This document shows, one piece after another, positions 8,356 through 15,863 of a stretch of 64,000 nt of DNA. This DNA is from RFPW01 sp040401595 (GTDB lineage: Bacteria > Pseudomonadota > Gammaproteobacteria > Burkholderiales > Burkholderiaceae_E), in assembly GCA_040401595.1 (NCBI GenBank), contig JBBAOE010000005.1, forward strand, positions 1 to 64,000, given 5' to 3'. The notes beneath the pieces are model-generated. The model had not been told where the DNA came from. It was given only the letters and a program-made list of their open reading frames with translations, and did not search any database. The number at the start of each line of letters is the position of its first letter. Position 1 is the first letter of the stretch. A program made the translations under genes and the position numbers.

Positions 8356-9850
8356 TCAGTGGGTTGCGCCGGCGGATCCGGTGATTGGGACCAAACCTGT
8401 TGGGATGAGCAGTCCGGGTTGGCCGATCAGCGCGAGATCAAGATCGGATTGGGCAATCCAAAAATTTCGCAGCGCTTCAATGGCTTGGTTGACACTATTA
8501 ATCTGAGAGCGCGCGTCTGCCAGCAGCTCAAAGACGCCAAGTAACATGCCGTTGTAGCGCAAGAGGTTCTCTTCGGCGATTCGACGCTGGACAGGCAAGA
8601 CTTCATCGCGCTGGAAACGCGCAATGTCGTAGGCCGACAGGTAATTGCCCTAAGCCTCGCGCGCCTCCGATCGGGCAGCGACGGCTGCCTGGGCAGCACG
8701 ATCTAACGCCTGGCGATAGATCGCCTCGGCCTTGGCAACGCGTGAGTCTCCCCAATTAAAGAGCGGCAGTTCGACACTGATCTCGTAACCGCGCTGAGAT
8801 GGCCCATCGTTGAGGGAATTTTGTGTAATACCCAGCGCCAACACATTGATAAAGCGGGTCATTCTCGTAAGGCCCAGACTCTGGGCGGTTTGCTCGGCTG
8901 CCCGCTTGGCATTCAGAACATCGAGACGCTGGTCGACCGCCAACTGTTCAACCTCGGGCAATTCGCGGGGCAAAAGCGGCAGATCCGGCAAGCGGTCGGG
9001 TAGAGTGAACCGGGATGCTTCGCCCCAGACACCCAGCAATCGGGTCAGACGCTCGCGGGTCGTGCGCTGTACCTGCTCTGCTCGCGCAAGATTTAAAGTC
9101 GCATCCGCATAAAACCCCGGTTCGCGAGCACGTTGCAGTTTGTTGAAGTTGCCCGCCTGTTCCATTCGACGCGCCAGATCGGCACCGGCGTCGGCCGCTT
9201 GCATGACTTGACGGGTATAGCGCTGGGTTTCAACCGCAGCGACCGCATCCACATAGGCTTTCCGGGTTTCAGCCGCGTGCCGGAGCACTTCCTGCATCAC
9301 CGCAGTTTGAGTCTGGGCAAATCGACGTGATTCCAGTTCCGCCAGCCGAGGGAGAACAATGAGGCGCGCCGGATTGAAGACAAAAAGTCGCTCGATCTCG
9401 ATTTCACTGCCTTGCGTTTTGTCCGATGACGAGCCCGGGGTTTGGCAATCGCCCAGCGCTCACTAGGTCCGCCTGAGCGATTCCAAGTCCCTGAAACGCG
9501 GCCTGCAAGCCACGGTGATTCAATAACGCGACCTGAACGGCATCGTCCATGGCCAAGGGCTTGGACAACAATTCGCGCACGCGCTGATCGATGATCGCGC
9601 GATCGCCATCGTTGGTCGCCCAGTTCAGATCCACCCCCAGTTGATCCCGAACAAGCGGTTGAACAGGCACAAAGGCCTCATTGCGTTGGGGTGCAGCGCA
9701 ACCCACCACAAGGCTCATGACGGCAACCAGGATCAGCAAACGATTACGATCCCAAGGCAAGGCTCGAGGCAGCCATTCCAGCTGACGTTGCAACGCGGTA
9801 TTCGACGCAGTCGCCAGGGGAGTCTTGTCGCCCAAGGGAGGTTTGGTCAT
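8356..9850 (-). pseudogene. TolC-family outer membrane efflux protein, one frameshift and one in-frame stop
   Basis: The start at ATG 9850 has AGGA five bases upstream on the minus strand. A lipobox (LVVGC) follows a hydrophobic stretch, as in CusC-type proteins. The first frame ends at TGA 9404 after GLVIGQNARQ; the homologous frame resumes one base away with TQGSEIEIERLFVFNPARL, so an extra base lies in the T-run at 9417-9420. The second part runs through coiled-coil TolC repeats to TAG 8650-8652 (after ARSEAREA) and continues in the same frame with GNYLSAYDIARFQRDEVLP to TGA 8356. The two lesions make a full-length channel unlikely. The usual role is the outer-membrane channel of a metal efflux system. 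Confidence 0.8.
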
Positions 9851-10164
9851 CAGCGTCCTGCTTGGTGCCCTCGAGGTGACGGACTTCGACCTGCAAAGCC
9901 TCAGTATGCCAAGGAACAGTCGGGCAGCGGGTCGGTTGAATTCACTGTCACCCATCGCTATTTTCGTCACCATCAGCCTTGACCGGCTGAGAGATCATGA
10001 GTCCAATGTCCAAGTCGCAGATGGAAATGACGGCCGTTGGGCATTTCGGGTTGGACCCTGGGTTGGGCGATCGGTAACTGGTTACCTTTGGAAACAAATT
10101 GATCGAGTTGAACCGCCAGACGGTTGTTAAACTCCGATACACATTGACTTCGAGGGTTGCGTGA
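9851..10164. other. Intergenic region between the divergent copper operon and the envelope-protein cluster
   Basis: This 314-bp stretch has no convincing gene. It should hold the promoters of both the minus-strand copper operon and the plus-strand exported protein at 10165. The only clear structure is the short palindrome at 10073-10086. I found no convincing CueR-type dyad in it. Confidence 0.5.
10073..10086. promoter_or_regulatory. Palindrome GGTAAC-TG-GTTACC, candidate operator
   Basis: A perfect 6-bp inverted repeat with a 2-bp centre in the divergent intergenic region, 79 bp before the exported-protein start at 10165 and 223 bp before the TolC-type start. Its size and position fit a dimeric regulator site. 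No regulator is encoded next to it, so the assignment is inference. Confidence 0.3.
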
Positions 10165-10566
10165 ATGAAGAGACTTAAAGCGTTCATCTGTCTGTCACTG
10201 GCGCTTGGCGGCATGGCGCTTTCTGATGGCGCCATCGCGCAACGCCACGGGCGTTATGGTGGCGGTCATGGGCATTTTGGCATCTACCTCGGTGGCCCTT
10301 TATATGGGCCCGCGTTTTATCCACCGGGGTACTACTATCGGCCGTACTACCCTGGGTATTATCCGCCAGCGGTTGTTTTACCCTCGGGTCCAACCGTTTA
10401 TATCGAGAATGCCGCGCCGACGCCTGTTCCCGGACAACCCCCTGTAACGGCTCAGCCCCCCGGCCAATGGTGGTATTACTGCCAGGATTCGCAGGCCTAC
10501 TATCCGAATGTCGCGCAGTGCGTCAGCCCCTGGCAGCTGGTCGCCCCGCAGTTGCCCAACGGCTGA
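10165..10566 (+). CDS. Exported Gly/Pro/Tyr-rich protein
   Basis: A 133-residue protein with a clear Sec signal (KRLKAFICLSLALGGMALS, ending near GAIAQ) and GAGG 9 bp before ATG. The mature part begins with Gly/His-rich sequence (GRYGGGHGHFGIY), goes on to Tyr/Pro-rich repeats (YYYRPYYPGYYPP), and ends with a conserved-looking WWYYCQDSQAYYPNVAQCV block holding two cysteines. Short proteins with this Tyr/Pro body and WYYC...YYP..C end are common, functionally unknown envelope proteins in Burkholderiales. The next gene starts 29 bp after the stop, probably in the same transcript. Confidence 0.7.
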   Translation: MKRLKAFICLSLALGGMALSDGAIAQRHGRYGGGHGHFGIYLGGPLYGPAFYPPGYYYRPYYPGYYPPAVVLPSGPTVYIENAAPTPVPGQPPVTAQPPGQWWYYCQDSQAYYPNVAQCVSPWQLVAPQLPNG

Positions 10567-10595
10567 TTCCCCTATTTTTGTCGGAAACCCCCATC

Positions 10596-11300
10596 GTGAA
10601 CATTCAACTCCGAACCTTGCTGCTCGGCCCCAGTATTCTCCTGGTTGCCGGTTGTGCGAGTGTGCCCTCGGGACCCAGCATGCTCGCCTTGCCAGGGACT
10701 GGAAAAAGCTTTGAGTCGTTTCGCTTTGACGATGATGTCTGTCGACGCTACGCCACAGCGCAGATTGGTGGACTCGGTCCGAATCAGGCTGCGAATGACA
10801 GTGCGGTACGCAGTGCGGTTCTGGGTACGGTCATCGGTGCTGCGGCAGGTGCAGCGATCGGCGGCAATCAGGGGGCTGGTGTTGGTGCCGGCACAGGTCT
10901 GCTGTTTGGCACGGTGGCTGGAGCGGATGCGGCAAATTCCAGTGCCTACGGGAGCCAGCGAGGGTACGACCACGCCTACATCCAGTGCATGTACGCAAAA
11001 GGTCATCGCGTACCGGTGAGTGGTGAGGTTCGAACGAATCGTGCGCTCCTAGTCACACCAACCAGGCAGGTACCAACGGGACCCGTCAGTAGTGGCGTGG
11101 CGATCCCACCCCCTCCCGCGGGGATGCCTCCCCCTCCGCCACCTGGCATCCCACCCCCACCACCGATGGGAATTACAACAACCCCGCAGACGGGGGTAAT
11201 GCCCCCCCCACCAGCCGGGATGCCGCCTGCACCGCCTGCACCGCCTGCACCGCCTGCGGGAATATCACCTGCAGCGCCTCAGGGGGCTGTTGCGCGTTAA
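10596..11300 (+). CDS. Glycine-zipper lipoprotein with Pro-rich tail
   Basis: The best start is GTG 10596, which places the signal sequence and lipobox LVAGC (Cys about residue 19) at the N-terminus; the longer frame from 10467 would bury it. Residues about 70-110 form a glycine zipper (AVLGTVIGAAAGAAIGGNQG), which in relatives inserts in or packs against membranes. After a YDHAYIQCMYAKGH segment the last 70 residues are nearly all Pro/Gly/Met/Ala, with PPPPAGMPPPPPPG and PAPPAPPAPPAG repeats. The total is 234 residues. The Pro-rich tail could span periplasm or peptidoglycan. It sits between two other exported low-complexity genes. Confidence 0.7.
   Translation: MNIQLRTLLLGPSILLVAGCASVPSGPSMLALPGTGKSFESFRFDDDVCRRYATAQIGGLGPNQAANDSAVRSAVLGTVIGAAAGAAIGGNQGAGVGAGTGLLFGTVAGADAANSSAYGSQRGYDHAYIQCMYAKGHRVPVSGEVRTNRALLVTPTRQVPTGPVSSGVAIPPPPAGMPPPPPPGIPPPPPMGITTTPQTGVMPPPPAGMPPAPPAPPAPPAGISPAAPQGAVAR
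11226..11255 (+). repeat. 9-bp tandem repeat inside the Pro-rich lipoprotein gene
   Basis: CCTGCACCG is repeated about three times in a row and encodes Pro-Ala-Pro. It sits in the Pro-rich tail and may vary in copy number by slippage without breaking the frame, because the unit is a multiple of three. Confidence 0.6.
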
Positions 11301-11355
11301 TCGTTGCTCAAAAGCGCGTAACCTGCAGGTTTGCGATCATTTTGTTGGCATCATC

Positions 11356-11784
11356 ATGTTGAGATCCCTTCCGTTTGCCGCGCTGCTGGCCATCATTTCA
11401 ACGGCCGCGACCAGCCAGACGCCTGCATCTGCACCCGCCCAGGCCACCCCCCCATCGACGGCGGGCGCCGCCATTCCCGTGCCAATGCCTGCCGCAGCGC
11501 CGACACCTCCAGCAGCTTCGGCAGCCTCACCGATGCCCTCGAAGTCCGCCCCCAAAGCGGAAAAGGCCGATTCCAAGGCAGCAAGTGCAGAGATCGCGCA
11601 CAAGTCGTCCCACAAGTTGTCCCACAAGTCGTCCCATAAGTCGGGTCACAAGTCGGCTCATCAATCGGAACGCAAGTCCTCCAACCAATTGGCCCAAAAG
11701 GGTTCTCAAAAGTCGGGCACCAAGGCCTCGATGACAGGCCGCACAGCCAAGCAGCATGCCAAAAAGCATAAGGTCGCCAAGTAA
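11356..11784 (+). CDS. Exported Ala/Pro- and Lys/Ser/His-repeat protein
   Basis: The 142-residue protein starts at ATG 11356 with a signal peptide (LRSLPFAALLAIISTAATS). The next 55 residues are Ala/Pro-rich, then come seven four-residue repeats of the HKSS type (HKSS HKLS HKSS HKSG HKSA HQSE RKSS), and the end is basic (TAKQHAKKHKVAK). The mature protein is strongly cationic and His-rich, with no enzyme motif. It could bind polyanions, cell wall or metal ions; the copper operon lies 1.5 kb away. It follows two other exported genes on the same strand. No known family is recognised. Confidence 0.65.
   Translation: MLRSLPFAALLAIISTAATSQTPASAPAQATPPSTAGAAIPVPMPAAAPTPPAASAASPMPSKSAPKAEKADSKAASAEIAHKSSHKLSHKSSHKSGHKSAHQSERKSSNQLAQKGSQKSGTKASMTGRTAKQHAKKHKVAK
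11599..11682 (+). repeat. 12-bp tandem repeat (7 copies) coding for HKSS-like tetrapeptides
   Basis: Seven consecutive 12-bp units, consensus CACAAGTCGTCC, run from 11599 to 11682. Units 1 and 3 are identical; units 2, 4 and 5 differ by one to three bases and the last two are more diverged. All are in frame with the host gene, so each unit adds four residues. Confidence 0.85.
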
Positions 11785-12448
11785 CCGCGACAGCCATTTT
11801 TCTCCAGCAAAGTCCGAAGTTAAACCCAACTCGGCAGTGCTTATCGAACCGAACCCTGGCATTCATGCCGGCTTCAATCCTTTATTGAATGAGCCTCCTG
11901 ATTCAGTAGGTGCCCCTTCGCTCGGCGATGATGTCGATGATCCCGGCAGACGGTCGCTTCTTGCCGCAACGGACTCTGTCTGGATGCAATTGGCCTTGCA
12001 ACAAGCAGCACTCGCAGCCGAAGCCGGGGAAGTGCCCGTCGGGGCTGTTGTTGTGTCGGAAGGTCGGGTGGTTGGACTTGGGCACAACGCACCAATCGGC
12101 ACCCATGATCCGAGTGCACATGCAGAAATTGCCGCAATTCGTTCAGCCGCACGGTATTTGGGTAACTACCGCCTGCCAGGATGTGAACTATTTGTGACAC
12201 TGGAGCCCTGTGCGATGTGTTCTGGGGCAATCCAGCATGCTCGAATCGAGCGCCTGATCTACGGGGCGTCAGATCCCAAGACAGGCGCTTGCGGCAGTGT
12301 GATTGACCTGTTCGCACAACCCAAACTCAACCATCACACTCGAGTGGTGTCTGGACTGCTGGCACAAGAATCCGCACGGTTACTCGCTGATTTTTTTGCA
12401 CTTCGGCGGCTTCAGAAAACGCGTATGAAACAGATTGCTTCCCCATGA
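11756..12448 (+). CDS. tadA: tRNA-specific adenosine deaminase
   Basis: The deaminase domain is clear: WMQLALQQAALAAEAGEVPVGAV near residue 76, the zinc and proton-shuttle motif HAE (122-124), and PCAMC (151-155) with the two zinc-ligand cysteines. TadA converts A34 to inosine in tRNA-Arg(ACG), an essential step. The family domain covers about residues 72-225; the first 70 residues from ATG 11756 are not conserved and overlap the previous gene by 29 bp. A later start (TTG 11885 or GTG 11837) is possible, but not ATG 11984, which falls inside the first conserved helix. The stop overlaps the next start as ATGA. Confidence 0.9.
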   Translation: MPKSIRSPSNRDSHFSPAKSEVKPNSAVLIEPNPGIHAGFNPLLNEPPDSVGAPSLGDDVDDPGRRSLLAATDSVWMQLALQQAALAAEAGEVPVGAVVVSEGRVVGLGHNAPIGTHDPSAHAEIAAIRSAARYLGNYRLPGCELFVTLEPCAMCSGAIQHARIERLIYGASDPKTGACGSVIDLFAQPKLNHHTRVVSGLLAQESARLLADFFALRRLQKTRMKQIASP

Positions 12449-12927
12449 GAACGATCCACATCAGCCTTGAGCGACAACAGCTTGACCTGTGCGACGAAGG
12501 CCGATTATTGCGCCGCTGGTCGGTCTCGACCGCTGCGCGGGGGGCCGGTGAACGCAAGGGAAGCTTTCAGACACCTCGGGGCGAGCATCAAATTCGCGCC
12601 AAAATCGGGGCAGAGGCGGTTTTGAATACCGTGTTCGTCGGGCGCAGGCCCACGGGCGAGACCTGGTCTGCAGACCTCGCCCAGGAATTCCCGAGGCGCG
12701 ATTGGATCCTCACGAGAATCCTGTGGCTAAGTGGAACCGAACCTGGGTTTAATCGCTGGGGCGAGGTCGACACCATGCAACGCTACGTCTACCTGCACGG
12801 CAGTCCGGACAGCGTAGCGATGGGTGCACCGGGATCAATCGGCTGTGTCCGGATGAGAAACGCGGACATCGTCGAGCTCTTTGATCTGGTCGAGGCTGGC
12901 ACCCCGGTCCGGATCACAGAGCGCTAA
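12445..12927 (+). CDS. L,D-transpeptidase (YkuD domain), no signal peptide
   Basis: A 160-residue protein made of a single YkuD domain. It has the catalytic block HGSPDSVAMGAPGSIGCVRM at 118-137, with His118 and nucleophile Cys134 followed by Arg136. Family members cross-link peptidoglycan peptides or attach proteins to them. The N-terminus (MRTIHISLERQQLDLC) enters the domain at once and shows no signal peptide or membrane segment, so how it reaches the cell wall is unclear; short YkuD proteins of this type are known in betaproteobacteria. It starts inside the tadA stop codon, so the two are coupled. Confidence 0.85.
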   Translation: MRTIHISLERQQLDLCDEGRLLRRWSVSTAARGAGERKGSFQTPRGEHQIRAKIGAEAVLNTVFVGRRPTGETWSADLAQEFPRRDWILTRILWLSGTEPGFNRWGEVDTMQRYVYLHGSPDSVAMGAPGSIGCVRMRNADIVELFDLVEAGTPVRITER

Positions 12928-12935
12928 GACCAGGG

Positions 12936-13196
12936 TTATTCGGCCTCAGGAGGCTCAGCATCGTCCTGTTCGATGATGTCCGACATGCCAGTGATGCCCT
13001 GACCCAAAAGTCTGAAGACGCCGATCTCATCCAGCAGCCCATCTTCGTCCTTGCGATCAAACCCGAGCACGATGACGTCGCCATCTCGATCCATGCCGAC
13101 AACGACCATCTTGACCAGCTCAGGCAGTTCTTCTTCGATCGAGCTCAAGACTTCATCTTCAAAGCTCTGATCAGCACTCAGGGGGTTCTCGCTCAT
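12936..13196 (-). CDS. Small acidic hypothetical protein
   Basis: An 86-residue protein from ATG 13196 with GGAG five bases upstream. It is strongly acidic, with Asp/Glu-rich ends (SFEDEVLSSIEEELPEL and IIEQDDAEPPEAE). The middle reads MVVVGMDRDGDVIVLGFDRKDED, two hydrophobic strands joined by an acidic turn. There is no signal or membrane segment and the family is not recognised. It converges on the L,D-transpeptidase gene with an 8-bp gap and lies 117 bp after the PPIase gene on the same strand. Confidence 0.6.
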   Translation of the reverse strand: MSENPLSADQSFEDEVLSSIEEELPELVKMVVVGMDRDGDVIVLGFDRKDEDGLLDEIGVFRLLGQGITGMSDIIEQDDAEPPEAE

Positions 13197-13313
13197 GGGC
13201 ACTCCGGATAGTTCAATCGGTTTGGGGTTGAGGCAGGGGCACCACGAATTCGGCGAGTCCGGACCAGCGCAGGACGACTGCTGGCCCGTTGGTTGAACAT
13301 TGGCTTCCTCGGC

Positions 13314-14126
13314 TTATTCAACTTTCGCCTTGGCACGCAGATCTTTCTGAAGTTGCTGAACCCTGCGGCGTTCCAGTTCCTGCTGAATCTGTGGCTTGAG
13401 CTGCTCGAGCGGTGGAGGGGCCATGGCGCGCGTATCGTCGACGCGGATGACATGCCATCCAAATTGCGTTTTCACCGGCTGTTCGGTGAGCTGCCCTTTT
13501 TCAAGTTTGCTCATCGCTTCGCCAAACTCCTTCACAAACGTGCCGGGCGGGTTCCAGTCAAGGTCACCGCCATTGGCGGCGCTGCCCGGGTCCTTGGACT
13601 GTTTGGCCAGCTCTTCAAACTTGGCGCCACCCTTGAGGTCTGCGATGATTTTTTTCGCTGTGTCCTCGGATTCGACCAGGATATGGCGTGCCTTGAATTC
13701 TTTTTCGGCGCTCTGTGCTTTGGTGAGCTTCTCGTATTCGGCTTGAACGTCGCTATCTTTGACCGCATGGGTCTTCAGATGGTCCCGAATCAGCGCTCGG
13801 ATCATGATGTCTTCGCGGGAGGCTTCAAGCTGCTGCTTGACATCGCTGTTTTTCGATAGCGCCTTGCGCTCTGCCTCTTCTAGAAACAACTGGCGCGCGA
13901 TCAATTCCTCGCGAACCATCTCACGCAGCTCCGGCGTGGTGGCACGGCCCTGAGCGGCCAGCGCCTTCAGAAATTCGTCCAGTTTGGCTTTGGGAATGGC
14001 CTTGCCATTGACAACCACAGCATTCTGCGCCCAGCTTGGGGACGATGCGCCAAGCCCAAGGGCCAGCGCCGATAGGGCGAACGCGGCTACCGCGATACGG
14101 CTGGTGGGGCGGGTGACAGTGAACAT
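13314..14126 (-). CDS. Parvulin-type peptidyl-prolyl cis-trans isomerase, periplasmic
   Basis: The 270-residue protein starts at ATG 14126; the longer frame from 14273 only adds residues before the signal peptide. The signal (IAVAAFALSALALGLG, cleavage near SWAQ) is followed by a SurA/PrsA-like helical part (VVVNGKAIPKAKLDEFLKAL), then a parvulin domain from EFKARHILVESED through GGDLDWNPPGTFVKEFG to TQFGWHVIRVDD. Members help fold outer membrane proteins in the periplasm. The C-terminus is a charged coil. bolA and yciB lie upstream on the same strand, an order often seen in Burkholderiales. Confidence 0.9.
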   Translation of the reverse strand: MFTVTRPTSRIAVAAFALSALALGLGASSPSWAQNAVVVNGKAIPKAKLDEFLKALAAQGRATTPELREMVREELIARQLFLEEAERKALSKNSDVKQQLEASREDIMIRALIRDHLKTHAVKDSDVQAEYEKLTKAQSAEKEFKARHILVESEDTAKKIIADLKGGAKFEELAKQSKDPGSAANGGDLDWNPPGTFVKEFGEAMSKLEKGQLTEQPVKTQFGWHVIRVDDTRAMAPPPLEQLKPQIQQELERRRVQQLQKDLRAKAKVE

Positions 14127-14176
14127 AATGACGTTCCAGGTTAGGCAATTGGCGCCGCGTTCAATCGAACTGCGGC

Positions 14177-14473
14177 TCAGATCGCTTCCGTAGGCCCATC
14201 GGTCGGGCTGAGCGGAGTCGTTGTTGTTAGAGAAAGTGCGTGGATCCGGTGCGGTAACCAATCGGCGACGCAATCATACACAAGCCGGTGTCTAGCCACC
14301 GACCGCAGATTCAAGAACCGGTTGGACGTGATTTGAACCCGATAGTGGCCGGCGCCGTCCTTGGCCCCCGCATGTCCTGCATGGGCGTCGCTATCGTCTT
14401 GCACCTCGAGTTGAGTTGCGTCCGGAAATGCTGCGCACAGTCGACTATGCAGTTCTTCAACTGTTGGACGCAT
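14177..14473 (-). CDS. bolA: BolA family protein
   Basis: A 98-residue protein of usual BolA size. It has the N-terminal helix VEELHSRLCAAFPDA, the strand LEVQDDSDAHAGHAG, and the conserved C-terminal SVARHRLVYDCVADWLPHRIHALSL with the invariant-type His. BolA proteins pair with monothiol glutaredoxins and take part in Fe-S cluster trafficking and stress morphology. Its ATG shares one base with the yciB stop codon (TGATG), which indicates coupled translation. Confidence 0.9.
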   Translation of the reverse strand: MRPTVEELHSRLCAAFPDATQLEVQDDSDAHAGHAGAKDGAGHYRVQITSNRFLNLRSVARHRLVYDCVADWLPHRIHALSLTTTTPLSPTDGPTEAI

Positions 14474-15039
14474 CAGCCACCCTTCGTGATTGAGGGTTCA
14501 ATCGCTTGCGTTGGCGTTTCCTGAATGTGCCGGTTGACGTATACGGCTTGCAACAGAACAAAGACAAAGGTTAAGCCCATTGATCCAAACATCTTGAAAT
14601 TCACCCAGGTTTCGGTATCGAAGCTATACGCAATCGTCAGATTGAGAGTGGCCATGGCAATCAGGAAGCCCGCCCACATTGCGCTGAGCCGATTCCAGAT
14701 GGGTTCGGGAAGAATCAGCTGATTCTTCATCATGGTTGCCAGAACGTTCTTCCCTCTCAAGCGCGCGAGGCCCAGTCCAAGGGCGAGCAACAAATAGAGA
14801 ACCGTCGGCTTCCATTTAATGAAGGTCTCGTCCTGAAGATAGAGCGTGGCGCCACCGAATACGACGATGATGACCAGCCCAGCCCACTGCATGAGCTCGA
14901 TCGGTCGCCCAGACAGTTTCGTCCACGCCAGCAGCACGAGCGTCACTGCGATCGCAGCGCCGGTCGCGATATAAATATTCGCGAGCTTGAACACGCCATA
15001 AAAAACAACGATGGGCAGAAAGTCCAGAATGAGTTTCAT
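14473..15039 (-). CDS. yciB: Inner membrane septation protein A
   Basis: The 188-residue membrane protein shows the family start MKLILDFLPIVVFYGVFK, about five hydrophobic segments, and the conserved FIKWKPTVLYLLLAL and ETWVNFKMFGSMGLTFVF blocks. YciB/IspA acts in cell-envelope integrity and septation at the inner membrane. It is co-directional with bolA downstream and with msrB, which ends 9 bp upstream of it. Length and motifs leave little doubt about the family. Confidence 0.93.
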   Translation of the reverse strand: MKLILDFLPIVVFYGVFKLANIYIATGAAIAVTLVLLAWTKLSGRPIELMQWAGLVIIVVFGGATLYLQDETFIKWKPTVLYLLLALGLGLARLRGKNVLATMMKNQLILPEPIWNRLSAMWAGFLIAMATLNLTIAYSFDTETWVNFKMFGSMGLTFVFVLLQAVYVNRHIQETPTQAIEPSITKGG

Positions 15040-15048
15040 GGGTTCTGC

Positions 15049-15462
15049 TTAGCGCTGTGGCGCAGAGGGTTCAAAGCTGAGCGAAGCCGAATTAACGCAG
15101 TACCTGAGACCCGTGGGTTTTGGACCATCGGGGAACACATGGCCAAGGTGGGCGTCACATGACGCGCAGAGGATTTCTGTACGGACCATTCCGTGAGCGG
15201 AATCAACGCGTTCGAGGATTTGCGCACCTTCGAGGGGTTTCCACCAACTCGGCCATCCGCTGCCAGACTCGAATTTCTGGTCCGAGCTGAACAAGGGCGT
15301 CGCACAGCAGACGCACCGATAGGTGCCTTGCGCTTTGTGATCCCAGTACTTGCCGGTGAAAGCCGGTTCGGTCGCACCTCGACGCGTCACCGCGTACTCA
15401 GTGGACGTCAGTCGACCTCGCCAGTAACTGTCGGGGTGTTTGGTTTCGGTGGGGCTATCCAT
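15049..15462 (-). CDS. msrB: Peptide-methionine (R)-S-oxide reductase
   Basis: A 137-residue cytoplasmic repair enzyme that reduces methionine-R-sulfoxide in proteins. The zinc site is two Cys pairs, Cys50/Cys53 (CVCC) and Cys99/Cys102 (CASCDAH). Other family marks are FESGSGWPSWW (64-74) and the catalytic Cys122 in RYCVNSASL. No recycling Cys is obvious in the usual upstream position, so a thiol reductant may act directly. It precedes yciB-bolA-PPIase on the same strand and could share their transcript. Confidence 0.95.
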   Translation of the reverse strand: MDSPTETKHPDSYWRGRLTSTEYAVTRRGATEPAFTGKYWDHKAQGTYRCVCCATPLFSSDQKFESGSGWPSWWKPLEGAQILERVDSAHGMVRTEILCASCDAHLGHVFPDGPKPTGLRYCVNSASLSFEPSAPQR

Positions 15463-15541
15463 ACTGTGTCCGGTTTGACTGTCGCCATGATACCGACCGC
15501 TGGCCCAGACAGGGCAGGACGGTAAACAGACTTGAGCTGAA

Positions 15542-15596
15542 TTGATTTGACTTGGGCTGACTCTGAGCTTTGTCGCCGGGGATCACCTGGACTTGC
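15542..15596 (+). repeat. 55-bp sequence identical to 15697-15751 (contig-end overlap)
   Basis: Bases 15542-15596 and 15697-15751 are identical over 55 bp and directly border the N run on each side. This is best read as two contig ends sharing one assembly k-mer, not as a biological direct repeat. Confidence 0.85.
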
Positions 15597-15696
15597 NNNN
15601 NNNNNNNNNNNNNNNNNNNNNNNNNNNNNNNNNNNNNNNNNNNNNNNNNNNNNNNNNNNNNNNNNNNNNNNNNNNNNNNNNNNNNNNNNNNNNNNN
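15597..15696. other. Assembly gap (100 N)
   Basis: Exactly 100 unknown bases, a placeholder length. With the 55-bp overlap of the flanks the true gap may be zero or negative (contigs overlapping), or hide extra copies of a repeat. Confidence 0.95.
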
Positions 15697-15751
15697 TTGA
15701 TTTGACTTGGGCTGACTCTGAGCTTTGTCGCCGGGGATCACCTGGACTTGC
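15697..15751 (+). repeat. 55-bp sequence identical to 15542-15596 (contig-end overlap)
   Basis: Second member of the pair that borders the N run. See the matching entry for the first copy. Confidence 0.85.
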
Positions 15752-15863
15752 ACGGGTCGTTCCTCGCCACCGCAGCCCAGACTTGACTCGCGGCCAGCAT
15801 CCTCGCAGGATCATTCGCGCCCGGAAGGATAAACCTCCATTAAATGGCCCAGGAGACCAAAAA

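Larger units (their letters stand above)
15463..15863. other. Intergenic region with an assembly gap and imperfect repeats
   Basis: This 401-bp stretch contains no gene. It holds the 100-base N run and its two identical 55-bp flanks. The real sequence also carries short related pieces: ACTTGAGCTGA at about 15531, ACTTGGGCTGA at about 15550, and CAGACTTGACTCG just past the gap at about 15779. Such repetition could have caused the assembly break. The promoter of the acyl-CoA synthetase gene should lie here. Confidence 0.6.

Noticed and set aside
8346..9850. Three separate small genes in place of the TolC-type gene
   Set aside because: The pieces join into one protein in family order with one frameshift and one in-frame stop, and only the first piece has a ribosome site and signal sequence.
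11599..11682. Possible CRISPR-like array
   Set aside because: The 12-bp units are contiguous, in frame and without spacers. They are coding repeats. No cas gene is present.
15542..15751. 55-bp direct repeats as target duplications of a mobile element
   Set aside because: The repeats are exactly at the edges of a 100-N placeholder, the second gap shows the same length, and no transposase is near.
15570..15863. Upstream extension of the acyl-CoA synthetase through the N run
   Set aside because: The extension uses unknown bases; ATG 15864 has a good AGGAG site and matches the family start.
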